Shown here piece after piece: positions 1 to 14,788 of a stretch of DNA of 36,308 bases (the stretch's first letter is position 1; every line of letters starts with the position of its first letter). Position numbers and translations under genes: made by a program. The stretch is from an uncultured Oscillospiraceae bacterium (GTDB taxonomy: Bacteria > Bacillota > Clostridia > Oscillospirales > Oscillospiraceae). The notes below the pieces were generated by a model that was given only the letters and a program-made list of their open reading frames with translations, did no database searches and was not told the DNA's origin. Location of the stretch: positions 1-36,308 of the forward strand of contig CAAEUZ010000002.1 in the NCBI GenBank assembly GCA_900759385.1, read 5' to 3'.

Positions 1-20
1 AGGGAGAACTGAACCGGCCT

Positions 21-53
21 CTGAGCCGCCCGCGGGCGGCTCAGAACTTTTTT
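21..53 (+). terminator. Rho-independent terminator of an upstream gene
   Basis: A perfect 10-bp stem (CTGAGCCGCC with GGCGGCTCAG, loop CGCG, 21-44) is followed by AAC and a run of T (48-53). It would end a plus-strand transcript entering from outside the window. Confidence 0.8.
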
Positions 54-124
54 CAAGCAGCGACGGCAGGGCGGGAACTCCACAGCGGCGCAAAACAACG
101 AAATTGCAGCCCGCACGGGGATAC

Positions 125-163
125 AAAAAAACGCCGCCGCAAGCGATACAAAGCTTGCGGCGG
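125..163 (-). terminator. Second terminator-like hairpin downstream of tRNA-Leu
   Basis: An 11-bp perfect stem (134-144 with 153-163, loop GATACAAA) has a seven-A run at 125-131, which is a T run on the minus strand. The core GCAAGCGATACAAAGCTTGC is almost identical to the core of the hairpin at 195-226. On its 5' side (minus sense) it is preceded by the same CTCGCACCAC sequence that ends the tRNA gene, so it looks like a duplicated tRNA-tail-plus-terminator unit. Confidence 0.7.
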
Positions 164-188
164 TGGTGCGAGCGCGCTCTGACTTTTG

Positions 189-226
189 AAAAAAGTCGGA
201 GCAAGCGATACGAAGCTTGCTCCGAC
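189..226 (-). terminator. Terminator of tRNA-Leu
   Basis: A 12-bp perfect stem (195-206 with 215-226, loop GATACGAA) lies one base beyond the encoded CCA of the tRNA. On the minus strand it is followed directly by six T (189-194). Confidence 0.88.
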
Positions 227-227
227 G

Positions 228-317
228 TGGTGCGAGAGATGGGACTTGAACCCACACGCCTGTAAATGAGACACAGGCACCTCAAGCCTGCCTGTCTGCC
301 AGTTCCAGCACTCTCGC
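228..317 (-). tRNA. tRNA-Leu (anticodon GAG)
   Basis: Read on the minus strand, the sequence begins GCGAGAG and closes CTCTCGC with discriminator A and an encoded CCA (228-230), giving a 7-bp acceptor stem. The anticodon arm is CAGGC-TTGAGGT-GCCTG, placing GAG at the anticodon, which reads CTC/CTT leucine codons. The T arm is GTGGG-TTCAAGT-CCCAT. The long variable arm (TGTCTCATTTACAGGCGT region) is the class II hallmark of tRNA-Leu/Ser, and the D arm contains the expected GGCAGAC. A consensus promoter lies upstream and a terminator downstream, so this is a monocistronic tRNA gene. Confidence 0.96.
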
Positions 318-321
318 ATAT

Positions 322-349
322 TTCATGCGCCCGGTGTCAGGCGCATGAA
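322..349 (-). promoter_or_regulatory. Perfect dyad over the tRNA-Leu transcription start
   Basis: TTCATGCGCC (322-331) and GGCGCATGAA (340-349) form a perfect 10-bp inverted repeat with an 8-base spacer. From the -10 box at 352-357, the start of transcription should fall near 345, inside one arm. It could therefore be an operator-like DNA site rather than a full RNA hairpin. It might instead be a terminator remnant of the upstream glycosyltransferase gene, but no T run follows. Confidence 0.45.
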
Positions 350-351
350 TT

Positions 352-379
352 ATTATAGCACGGTTTTTGCTTTTGTCAA
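352..379 (-). promoter_or_regulatory. Sigma-A promoter of tRNA-Leu
   Basis: On the minus strand TTGACA (374-379) and TATAAT (352-357) are separated by 16 bp; both boxes match consensus perfectly. The promoter lies between the stop codon of the glycosyltransferase gene and the tRNA. Confidence 0.88.
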
Positions 380-393
380 GAGAAATTTTGCTT

Positions 394-1605
394 TTACTGC
401 GCTTTTCGCCGCGAGGGGCGCAGCTGGGCGGAAGTGAAGAACACGGCGGCCAGCAGCACCAGGGCCAGGGCGACGGCGCCGTAGCTCATGGGCAGGAGGT
501 AGCGCATCCTGAGATAGGCGTGATAGCCCAGCAGGGAGGCAAACTCGCACAGCACCGGCAGCAGCAGGTACTCCGGCGCGGCCACGGCCAGCAGCAGCGT
601 CAGCATGTCGGCGGCGAAGAAGTAGCGGTCGTGCATGTGGGGCAGGAAGAAGGGGATGCCCACCGCGAGGATGACCGCAAAGCCGAGGATGGCCCAGTTG
701 TCCAGGTGCGAGCGCCGCACATAGGCCCAGGAGAACACGACGGCCATCAGCAGGAAGGCGGCCAGGATGCCAAGCGCGCTGGCCAGGCTCTCGTTGGAGA
801 CGTTGCTGGCGAAGGCGTATATGCTCGGCGAGTTGTAGTTGAGCGAGGAGCCCACGGTACCCATCTGGTCAAAGTAGAGCGTGACGGTGTCCAGCAGGGG
901 ATACCCGGCCAGCACCGCAGGGAGCATCAGCACCACATAGGTCGCAGGGAAGAGCACAAAGTGCCAGAGCTTTATGCGCCTGGCGATCAGCAGTACGACA
1001 AAGATGGGCATCACGAACACGGCCTGCAGCTTGAAGGCAAAGCTCACCGCGATGCACACCATACCGGCCGCGCCGCGCCCGCTCATGGCCAGGTATATCG
1101 AGAGCACGGCAAAGGCGACGTATATGCTGTCGCACTGGCCCCAGTACGCCCCGTTGAGTATGACCGTGGGCCAGTAGAGGACGAGGAAGAAGGCGGTGAG
1201 CTTCTTTGCATGGGAACTGGTGTAGAGCCCCACCAGCTGCATGCCGGCCCAGGCCAGAAGCACGTCGAAGACTATGCTCAGCGCCTTGATGAGCACCAGG
1301 TCGTTTATGCCTATATATGAGAAGGCGGCCAGGAAGTACAGGTAGGGCAGGTTGTAGTTGCCCACGCGGCTGCCCAGGGCGGCAAAGCCGCCGTTGTCCC
1401 GGTAGAACTGCACCCACTTGGAGAGGAAATCCTCGTAGTCGAGAGTCACGTGGCCCATGCACAGGCCGCGTATGACAAACGCGCCGGCTATCAGTGCGGC
1501 GCAGACGACGACGTGCTCCGGCCGGCGGAGCATACCTGAGGCGTAGAGCAGGACAAGCGCTCCGGCCGCGATTACGAGCAGTATGGTTATGGTTACAGCG
1601 TCCAT
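394..1605 (-). CDS. Gpi18-like (GT-C fold) membrane glycosyltransferase
   Basis: The 403-residue product is strongly hydrophobic, with around ten predicted membrane spans, as in the GT-C polyprenyl-phosphate-dependent sugar transferases. It carries the hallmarks of the bacterial Gpi18-related mannosyltransferase group (COG5542 type): an acidic first outer loop (LDYEDFLSKW, residues about 55-64), NYNLPYLYF, NGAYWGQCDSIY (about 150-161) and FLPHMHDRYFF near residue 330. Such enzymes add sugars from lipid-linked donors to surface glycans or proteins on the outer face of the membrane. The donor and acceptor here are unknown. The start has a clear AAAGGAG box 8 bases upstream. The C-terminus ends in a short basic tail. 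No promoter was evident; the gene is divergent from rpoB. Confidence 0.8.
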   Translation of the reverse strand: MDAVTITILLVIAAGALVLLYASGMLRRPEHVVVCAALIAGAFVIRGLCMGHVTLDYEDFLSKWVQFYRDNGGFAALGSRVGNYNLPYLYFLAAFSYIGINDLVLIKALSIVFDVLLAWAGMQLVGLYTSSHAKKLTAFFLVLYWPTVILNGAYWGQCDSIYVAFAVLSIYLAMSGRGAAGMVCIAVSFAFKLQAVFVMPIFVVLLIARRIKLWHFVLFPATYVVLMLPAVLAGYPLLDTVTLYFDQMGTVGSSLNYNSPSIYAFASNVSNESLASALGILAAFLLMAVVFSWAYVRRSHLDNWAILGFAVILAVGIPFFLPHMHDRYFFAADMLTLLLAVAAPEYLLLPVLCEFASLLGYHAYLRMRYLLPMSYGAVALALVLLAAVFFTSAQLRPSRRKAQ

Positions 1606-1735
1606 GGGGATCTCCTTTGCGGGTGTGTGGTGCTTAGACGAAGCACGGTGGGATAGGTTTCCGGGCGGCGGACTTCATGCGCATTCGGCTCGCTGCAGCA
1701 TCGGCAGCAGGCCGGCGGTTTGCGCTCCTGACAGC

Positions 1736-1763
1736 AAAAAAGACGGAGCCACATAGCTCCGTC
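1736..1763 (-). terminator. Minus-strand terminator in the rpoB upstream region
   Basis: GACGGAGC (1742-1749) pairs with GCTCCGTC (1756-1763). Six A at 1736-1741 become a T run on the minus strand. No minus-strand gene ends here, so it would stop leftward antisense transcripts from the rpoB leader before the glycosyltransferase gene. The rest of 1606-1794 shows no gene. Confidence 0.55.
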
Positions 1764-1794
1764 AAAAAATCGTTACTCTTTAACAAAATATCCC

Positions 1795-1824
1795 TTGACA
1801 ATTAGGTGAATGTGATGATACAAT
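1795..1824 (+). promoter_or_regulatory. Sigma-A promoter of rpoBC
   Basis: TTGACA (1795-1800) and TACAAT (1819-1824) are separated by 18 bp. Transcription would start near 1831, giving a leader of about 145 bases. No rplJL genes lie upstream, so rpoBC appears to be driven from its own promoter. Confidence 0.8.
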
Positions 1825-1865
1825 AACTTGCTATGTCTTAAAGACGGATAGTTACCCATTCTCAA

Positions 1866-1903
1866 GTTGCTTTTATTCTATCAGATTTTCAGAAAAAAGC
1901 AAC
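1866..1903 (+). promoter_or_regulatory. Stem-loop in the rpoB leader
   Basis: GTTGCTTTT (1866-1874) pairs with AAAAGCAAC (1895-1903) across a 20-base loop in the 5' untranslated region of rpoB. The role is unknown; it may affect mRNA stability or control rpoB expression. It does not have the shape of a terminator. Confidence 0.4.
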
Positions 1904-1974
1904 CTGATTCAAGGAAGTTCTAACAACGCGGCCGGGTGTACAAAGAGTGCACGAATTCAACCAAAGGAGCGTGT

Positions 1975-5742
<3,768 letters not shown>

Positions 5743-5745
5743 GCT

Positions 5746-9498
<3,753 letters not shown>

Positions 9499-9532
9499 AC
9501 AATAGAATCCGCCGCTGAATTGCGGCACAGCA

Positions 9533-9575
9533 AAAGAGCCGGCAGACGCAAAAGCGCCTCCGGCTCTTTCTGTTA
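9533..9575 (+). terminator. Terminator of rpoBC
   Basis: AAAGAGCCGG (9533-9542) pairs with CCGGCTCTTT (9560-9569) and is followed by a T-rich tail. It lies 35 bases after the rpoC stop. A-rich bases on the left could let it work in both directions. Confidence 0.82.
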
Positions 9576-9600
9576 TACACGTTTTGAAATTCAGAAGCGG

Positions 9601-9640
9601 AAAAAATGACAGCTGCGAGCGTATTGTACGCTCGCAGCTG
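9601..9640 (-). terminator. Terminator of the peptidase operon
   Basis: A perfect 14-bp stem (CAGCTGCGAGCGTA at 9610-9623 with its complement at 9627-9640, loop TTG) starts 4 bases after the yitT-like stop. On the minus strand it is followed by TCATTTTTT (9601-9609). A T-rich stretch on the right (CCTTTTATTTT) may make it bidirectional. Confidence 0.87.
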
Positions 9641-9644
9641 CCTT

Positions 9645-10532
9645 TTATTTTGACCACGGTTTCCTGCGGATATCTGCGACTGTGTACACGGCTGCGAATG
9701 CATCCGGATCCAGCTGACGTACATAGCGCATAAGGCGATAGTACTCGTTCTTATTTACTATGACAACCAACTCTTGGAATTCCTCGTTTGTGAAAGCACC
9801 GACGGCTTTATATACCGTTGCTCCACAGTGCAGCTCGTTGAGAATAAACTTGCGCAGTTCGCTTTCATAGCTGGAGATAATGCTTACGCGACGCTGAATA
9901 TTCCGGCCGAACATAAACCTGTCAAGTACAAGCCCGTTGAAATACGTTCCCAGCACGCTTAATACAACCGTTTTGCTGTCATACACAAATGCGGAAGACA
10001 GAGCAATAAAAGTGCCAATGAGTGAAAGGGCTTTTCCAACCTCTATTTTCATGTACTTGTTCAGGATTTGTGCGAGTATGTCAAGCCCGCCGGAAGCGGC
10101 ATTATGACTGAAGAGTATTGCCGTACCCCAGCTCACAACCAATATGTAGCAAACCACGTCGAGTGCCGCACTGCCGGTTAGTGAGTCATAATGAGGGAAC
10201 AACACTTCCAAGACAGCCAGAAAAACAGAAATCAGGACACAGGAATAGAGCGTGTTTGATGCAAATCCCTTGCCAAACGCCAGAAGGCCCACGACTATGA
10301 GAACGCCGTTTAGAGCCAGTGTGATGAGCGAAATCGGCAAGTCAATGATCCCTTTTATGATTATTGCCACTCCTACGATGCTGCTTACTGATGCTTGGCT
10401 TGGTATCAGAAAAAAGAACACTGCAGCCGCAATAATGCCCATAGCACCGGTTATTATGGCAGCTTCCTTTACTTTTTGTCCCAGACCGTTTTTTAACCGA
10501 CTGATATCCATGCGCCACTTGAATTTGCTCAT
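9645..10532 (-). CDS. YitT family membrane protein
   Basis: The 295-residue protein has the two-part YitT architecture. About five hydrophobic spans form the N-terminal two thirds (DUF161 region, residues about 20-200; note NAASGGLDILAQIL near 140-155). A soluble C-terminal DUF2179 domain (about 215-275) holds a VSIISSYESELRKFIL segment and ends near FAAVYTVADIRR. The family is of uncertain transport function. It is the last gene of the peptidase operon, starting 10 bases after the stop of the M24 gene with only a weak AAG ribosome binding site, so translation probably depends on the upstream gene. Its place suggests export or import of a peptide-hydrolysis product, but that is inference. An internal ATG 21 bases downstream is an alternative start. 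Confidence 0.85.
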   Translation of the reverse strand: MSKFKWRMDISRLKNGLGQKVKEAAIITGAMGIIAAAVFFFLIPSQASVSSIVGVAIIIKGIIDLPISLITLALNGVLIVVGLLAFGKGFASNTLYSCVLISVFLAVLEVLFPHYDSLTGSAALDVVCYILVVSWGTAILFSHNAASGGLDILAQILNKYMKIEVGKALSLIGTFIALSSAFVYDSKTVVLSVLGTYFNGLVLDRFMFGRNIQRRVSIISSYESELRKFILNELHCGATVYKAVGAFTNEEFQELVVIVNKNEYYRLMRYVRQLDPDAFAAVYTVADIRRKPWSK

Positions 10533-10542
10533 ACGTTAGCTT

Positions 10543-11622
10543 CTATTTTATAATGAGCACCTCGTCTTTGGAGAATTTTGCCAGACTGACTGTTCCCTCC
10601 GGAGACAACCACATTATATCCTCAATGCGGCAGCCGATTTTCCCGGGTATATATATACCGGGCTCGATGGTGATGGTGTTGCCGGTCTGGAATACAGAAT
10701 CGCACCCGGCTTTGGCGCGCAGCAGGATCCGGCCGTCAAGACCGACACTGTGTCCAAGGCCGTGACCGTAACAGCCGGGGAGACCGCTGTCAGCTATTAT
10801 TTTCTTTGCCGCGGCATCAACGTCGCGGCTGACAGCGCCGGGTTTAAGTGCTTTTATCCCACTATAATGTGCGGCAAGAACGGTGTTATAGACCTCGTAC
10901 TGTTCATCTGTGGCGTAGCCAATTGCGACTGTCCTTGTCATATCTGAAAAATAACCCTGGTATGTGGCGCCAAAGTCCATCAGAAGCAGTTCGCCCTCCG
11001 TTATGACCTTGTCGGAAGGCCGACCGTGAGGCATTGAAGCGTTGGGGCCGGAGAGAATCAGCGGATTGAACGCAAGAGCTTCGGCTCCGTATTTGAATAT
11101 ACGATATACCAGTTCGGAGGCAAAATCCCTTTCTGTCATACCGATGTGGAAAATATCAAGGGTCTCATAAAGGGCCTGCTCGGCTATTCGCTGTGCTTTT
11201 ACAAGGCATTCTACTTCATCGGGCGACTTTACCTCGCGCAGCATATCTATCTGGTCATTAACATCTACAAGCTCACACTGCAGATGTAAGCGGAAATCAT
11301 TGTACTCAGCCAGGGAAATATAAAGGTTTTCTATTGCTATTGATTTAATGTTATGTTTTTTGATGAGCTCATTCAGGGGGCTGAAATATTCCGCGTTTGC
11401 ATCAATTACTTTGTATCCGAGCGGGCCGGCGTTTTTCTCCGCGGTTTCTGTGTATCGAGAGTCAACCAGAAAATAGCGGTCCCCGTCGGCGGTTATGAGC
11501 ACCATCCCGGCGGAGGACAGTACATTAGATGCATATCTCCTGTTAGCAGGCTGGGTTATAAGGAGTGCGTCAGCTCCTGACGCATGTATGACGGATATAA
11601 TTCTTTCAATCCTTGATGTCAT
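10543..11622 (-). CDS. M24 family peptidase (Xaa-Pro-type), altered active site
   Basis: The 359-residue protein has a creatinase-like N-terminal domain (residues 1-130) and a C-terminal pita-bread domain. All five dimetal ligands of the family are present: D216 (LLMDFG), D227 (SDMTR), H291 (GLGHSVG), E320 (TIEPGIY) and E334 (RIEDI). The conserved HGLGH segment is there, but the histidine usually found seven residues further on (VHD/VHE in aminopeptidase P and MetAP) is R298, in GLDGRIL. The enzyme may thus have altered activity or substrate. The start is ATG 11622, with GGAGG 8 bases upstream. It sits between the M42 genes and yitT; Xaa-Pro cleavage would fit a proline-peptide locus. Confidence 0.88.
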   Translation of the reverse strand: MTSRIERIISVIHASGADALLITQPANRRYASNVLSSAGMVLITADGDRYFLVDSRYTETAEKNAGPLGYKVIDANAEYFSPLNELIKKHNIKSIAIENLYISLAEYNDFRLHLQCELVDVNDQIDMLREVKSPDEVECLVKAQRIAEQALYETLDIFHIGMTERDFASELVYRIFKYGAEALAFNPLILSGPNASMPHGRPSDKVITEGELLLMDFGATYQGYFSDMTRTVAIGYATDEQYEVYNTVLAAHYSGIKALKPGAVSRDVDAAAKKIIADSGLPGCYGHGLGHSVGLDGRILLRAKAGCDSVFQTGNTITIEPGIYIPGKIGCRIEDIMWLSPEGTVSLAKFSKDEVLIIK

Positions 11623-11651
11623 ATGTTTTCCTCCAGTATGTATATGTGCTG

Positions 11652-12674
11652 TCAAAACTCCTTCATGCACGCTGCCGCCAGAAGTTGGCCGGCGTATTGA
11701 ATATCGGAAACGTTCACCATTTCGTTTGGGGAGTGCGCCCCGCGGCATGGTATGCTCACGGTGCCGGCTGCGGCTCCGCCGGGGCGCCTCAATATGGCGG
11801 CTGAATCAGTTCCACTGCCCAGCAATATTTCGTCCTGATATGGTATTTTGTTTTCCACTGCAGCTTCACGCAGACTTTTTACTACTTCCGGACTGCAGAT
11901 CTGAAAACCATCCCGTATTTTTATGGTGGGGCCTTTGCCTAAATAAATCTTCATCAGCCCATTGTCTACCTCACGTGGAGAATCCGCTGTAAGGGTAACA
12001 TCTACCGCAATGCCTATATCCGGCTCCAGATGCTGAGCTGCAACTTTAGCGCCGATCAGCCCGCGCTCTTCCTGAGTAGTGAATACAAAGTATAGATCAT
12101 TGGGGCTCTGCTTGTCTGCGAGTTCTTCCATAGCTATCAGGAGCGCAATGCAACCTGACAGATTGTCCGAATATGGAGTCAGCATGTTTCCGCCGGCCAC
12201 CAGTACGGCGTCAGTGTCGAACACAGCGGCATCGCCGGGTTTAATGAGCTCGGAGGCCTCTGCATAGTCACGTGCGCCGATGTCGATATAGAGGTCATCC
12301 AGGCTCACGTCATTTGCAGGCTTGCGCAAATCAACCTTATCGCTGGCCTGTATAGTGCCGCGAACTCCGTTTTCAAAACGGACAGGCACGTTCATTAAAA
12401 ATGCAGGACGATGACGTCCGTCAGGGACAAAACGTATAAAGCCTTTTGGATCAATATAGACCGCCACGAAGCCTATAACATCACAATGGGCGGGCAGCAT
12501 GATCTTTTTTCCCGGACCTCTTTTGTGGCATATGATATTTCCCAAGCCGTCAGTTGTGATTTCGTCCACGAACGGACGGGCCATCTCGGACAGCATCTGG
12601 GACTGGGGCGATTCAAATCCGGGTGGCAAAGCTGCCGAGAGCAATTTTTGCTGAGTTTCCAGAACATTGAGCAT
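11652..12674 (-). CDS. M42 family aminopeptidase, intact metal site (paralogue 4)
   Basis: The 340-residue protein belongs to the M42 glutamyl-aminopeptidase/FrvX/TET family: cytoplasmic dizinc or dicobalt aminopeptidases that assemble as tetrahedral dodecamers and trim oligopeptides. The whole ligand set is visible: H63 and D65 (PAHCDV), D170 (PYSDN), E202-E203 (TTQEERG), D225 (IAVDVT) and H314 (RGAHSP). The only change near the site is the second residue of the usual DD pair, here N171. ATG 12674 has AAAGGA 11 bases upstream. It is the fourth of four tandem M42 genes and is 29 bases before the M24 gene, in the same operon. Confidence 0.93.
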   Translation of the reverse strand: MLNVLETQQKLLSAALPPGFESPQSQMLSEMARPFVDEITTDGLGNIICHKRGPGKKIMLPAHCDVIGFVAVYIDPKGFIRFVPDGRHRPAFLMNVPVRFENGVRGTIQASDKVDLRKPANDVSLDDLYIDIGARDYAEASELIKPGDAAVFDTDAVLVAGGNMLTPYSDNLSGCIALLIAMEELADKQSPNDLYFVFTTQEERGLIGAKVAAQHLEPDIGIAVDVTLTADSPREVDNGLMKIYLGKGPTIKIRDGFQICSPEVVKSLREAAVENKIPYQDEILLGSGTDSAAILRRPGGAAAGTVSIPCRGAHSPNEMVNVSDIQYAGQLLAAACMKEF

Positions 12675-12710
12675 GTTTTCAGCATCCTTTCATAAAGGAA
12701 CAGCACGTTC

Positions 12711-13757
12711 CTATACCTGCTTTACTGGGCTGTCGTACTCTGCGTGTGCGGCGGCAGCCAAGAGCTTTGCGGCCTGCTTTACATCATCTATATTGTAGAT
12801 TTCGCAGGGGGAGTGGATATTGTGCGCCGGAATACTCACACAAGTAGCAGCTACGCCCTGGCGGCTGCTCTGTATCCGGCTCGTGTCGGTGCCGCCGACC
12901 AGGAGGACCTCTTTCTGAAAGTCAATATCGAGGCTACGTGCAAGATCCTCCAGCATTTTATTGAGCTGAGGAGTGCATATAACAGAGGCGTCCTTTATTT
13001 TAATCGCAGGTCCTTTGCCAACATAAATTGCCATCGGGACCCGGTCTTTCTTGGGGGAATCGCCCTCCCCATTTACATCGCAGGCAAAGCCAACATCCGG
13101 GTCGATGTGGTAAGCGGCGGTTCTCGCACCGCGCCGGCCAACCTCTTCCTGTACTGTGAAAACAAAATAAAGATCGTTTTTACAGTCACCGACCTGCTCC
13201 ATCGTGAGCAGAAGCACAATGCAGGCGACAAGGTCATCGGCATATGGCGTCATTATGTTATTGCCTGCGACTTTTAACGTCTGCCCGTCGTACAGCGCGG
13301 TATCACCTATGTACACATATTCCAACGCTTCCTGCTTTGATGAAGCGCCGATATCAATAAATAAATCAGAGAACTGATAGCTGTCAGCAGGCTTCGTTGT
13401 GGTAATTGCCTCGTCTCTCATACGTATAACGCCTCGACAGCCGTTTTTAAAACGCACCCGCGTATTTACGAGCTGTAAAGGTGAGTTGCCGCCTATGTTA
13501 TCGAAGAAAAGAAAACCATTGCGGTCTATATAATTTATCATGAATCCGATAGAGTCCATGTGGGCGGCGTACATGATGCGCTTACCGCCGGGAGAGCCTT
13601 TTTTGTGGGCTATCAGGTTGCCCATGGCATCAAGATACAGCCTGTCCACAAACGGCGCCGCCAAGTCTGACAGTACCCGGGCGACCCCCGTGCGCTCGCT
13701 CCCTGACGGCGATGCGTTTTCGGACAGTAGCTTTTGCAGTTCGAATATGTCAAACAT
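12711..13757 (-). CDS. M42 family aminopeptidase, intact metal site (paralogue 3)
   Basis: This 348-residue M42 peptidase has a complete canonical site: H66 and D68 (AAHMDS), D174 (PYADDL), E204-E205 (TVQEEVG), D227 (FACDVN) and H315 (HNIHSP). The segment GGTDTSRI (near 288-295) is also typical. It should be an active aminopeptidase on short peptides in the cytoplasm. The start overlaps the stop of the preceding paralogue by one base (TGATG), with AGGTGG upstream, so translation is coupled. It resembles paralogue 4 more than the two degenerate members upstream. The stop codon is TAG, showing that TAG is a normal terminator in this genome. Confidence 0.94.
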   Translation of the reverse strand: MFDIFELQKLLSENASPSGSERTGVARVLSDLAAPFVDRLYLDAMGNLIAHKKGSPGGKRIMYAAHMDSIGFMINYIDRNGFLFFDNIGGNSPLQLVNTRVRFKNGCRGVIRMRDEAITTTKPADSYQFSDLFIDIGASSKQEALEYVYIGDTALYDGQTLKVAGNNIMTPYADDLVACIVLLLTMEQVGDCKNDLYFVFTVQEEVGRRGARTAAYHIDPDVGFACDVNGEGDSPKKDRVPMAIYVGKGPAIKIKDASVICTPQLNKMLEDLARSLDIDFQKEVLLVGGTDTSRIQSSRQGVAATCVSIPAHNIHSPCEIYNIDDVKQAAKLLAAAAHAEYDSPVKQV

Positions 13758-14788
13758 CAGATTCCACCTGCTTCCTCGATAAACAACGCAGCCAAATCCA
13801 GCATGCTTTCAATGTCTCCATATTTCACTACGTTTACTGCGCCATGGGCGTAACGTGTGGGTGCAAGCAAGGCAAATGCTGCGGCGCCATGGCCAGATAT
13901 GTGCAGTGCTGAACCGTCGTTTCCGGGAGAACTCTCCAGACTGTACTGCCAGCGTATACCCGACTGATCTGCGGAGGACAGAACATGCGTGCGCAAATCG
14001 CGCTGATAGACGGTCTCTACATCAAGTATGGGTACAACTGCCCCATTACCGGGTATAGAACCACGCTTATGCTCCTGCACGCCGGGGATATCGTTTGCGG
14101 TGGCGCTGCCCAATATGAGGGCTATGTCCGGCTGGAGACGGTTGCCGGCGGTAATGGCGCCGCGGGCGCCTGTTTCTCCTATTGTCCCACCGGTGGTAAA
14201 TGCAAACCAGGTATCGTAAGCGAGCGTACGGCTGAGCAGCTTCAGCGCTACTGCGCAGCCGATGCGGCTGCTTGCGGCCTTAAGCCTTATAAACCCATCG
14301 CCAAATTCTGAAAAAGGAACATCAAGCGAGATTGGTTCGCCAATCGTCACCAGTGCTTTGGCACACTCGTATGACTGACAGCCGATATCAACATATAGAT
14401 CTTTTAGATCGGGGAAGCTTTTGCGCTCATCAGCGGACGTAAGGGCCACTGCACGGTGATTAATAGTACCTGCGATTTTGCCCGGTCCGACTTTTGCGCG
14501 CTGTCCGGTCAATGACCGGGTATCCACATTACCCGAAGAGACCAGCTTTAGCAGGCCGCTGGCTGTGTACCCGCCGACTAACCATCCCGGCTCATCCATC
14601 TGTGCGTCAACTAGCAGAGCGCACGAGCGCGGACGGCAGCCCTTTTTGAAGGCCAGTAGATTTCCAATTCCGTCTATTATCACTTCGTCGGCATACTGAC
14701 CGGCTATGCGCTCTATGGTTTGCCGAATTTCATCTTCATAACCGGCTACTGAATCGAGGGAGCACAGCGTTTTTAAGATATCCTTCAT
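13757..14788 (-). CDS. Degenerate M42 peptidase-like protein, metal site lost (paralogue 2)
   Basis: The 343-residue protein aligns with M42 peptidases along its whole length, including VIIDGIGNLLAFKKG (37-51), ANDIPGVQEH (231-240) and the C-terminal APTRYAH. The catalytic positions are replaced: the first His is Q63 (DAQMDE; D65 kept), the bridging Asp-Asp is S173-S174 (AASSRIG), the Glu-Glu pair is G201-T202 (TTGGTIG), and the third Asp is G227 (LILGSA). Only H315 remains of the metal ligands. The frame is open and coupled at both ends (ATGA overlap upstream, TGATG downstream), so this is a maintained gene, not debris. It is probably a catalytically dead partner or ligand-binding subunit. 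The start is ATG 14788, with GGGAGG 8 bases upstream. Confidence 0.88.
   Translation of the reverse strand: MKDILKTLCSLDSVAGYEDEIRQTIERIAGQYADEVIIDGIGNLLAFKKGCRPRSCALLVDAQMDEPGWLVGGYTASGLLKLVSSGNVDTRSLTGQRAKVGPGKIAGTINHRAVALTSADERKSFPDLKDLYVDIGCQSYECAKALVTIGEPISLDVPFSEFGDGFIRLKAASSRIGCAVALKLLSRTLAYDTWFAFTTGGTIGETGARGAITAGNRLQPDIALILGSATANDIPGVQEHKRGSIPGNGAVVPILDVETVYQRDLRTHVLSSADQSGIRWQYSLESSPGNDGSALHISGHGAAAFALLAPTRYAHGAVNVVKYGDIESMLDLAALFIEEAGGI

Noticed and set aside
53..319. Small minus-strand frame covering the tRNA and terminators
   Set aside because: It runs through a tRNA gene and two terminator hairpins; not coding.
367..1320. Open frame on the plus strand over the glycosyltransferase gene
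   Set aside because: It is rich in His, Gln, Glu and Gly, and opposite a clear membrane protein gene with a good ribosome binding site; a codon-bias shadow.
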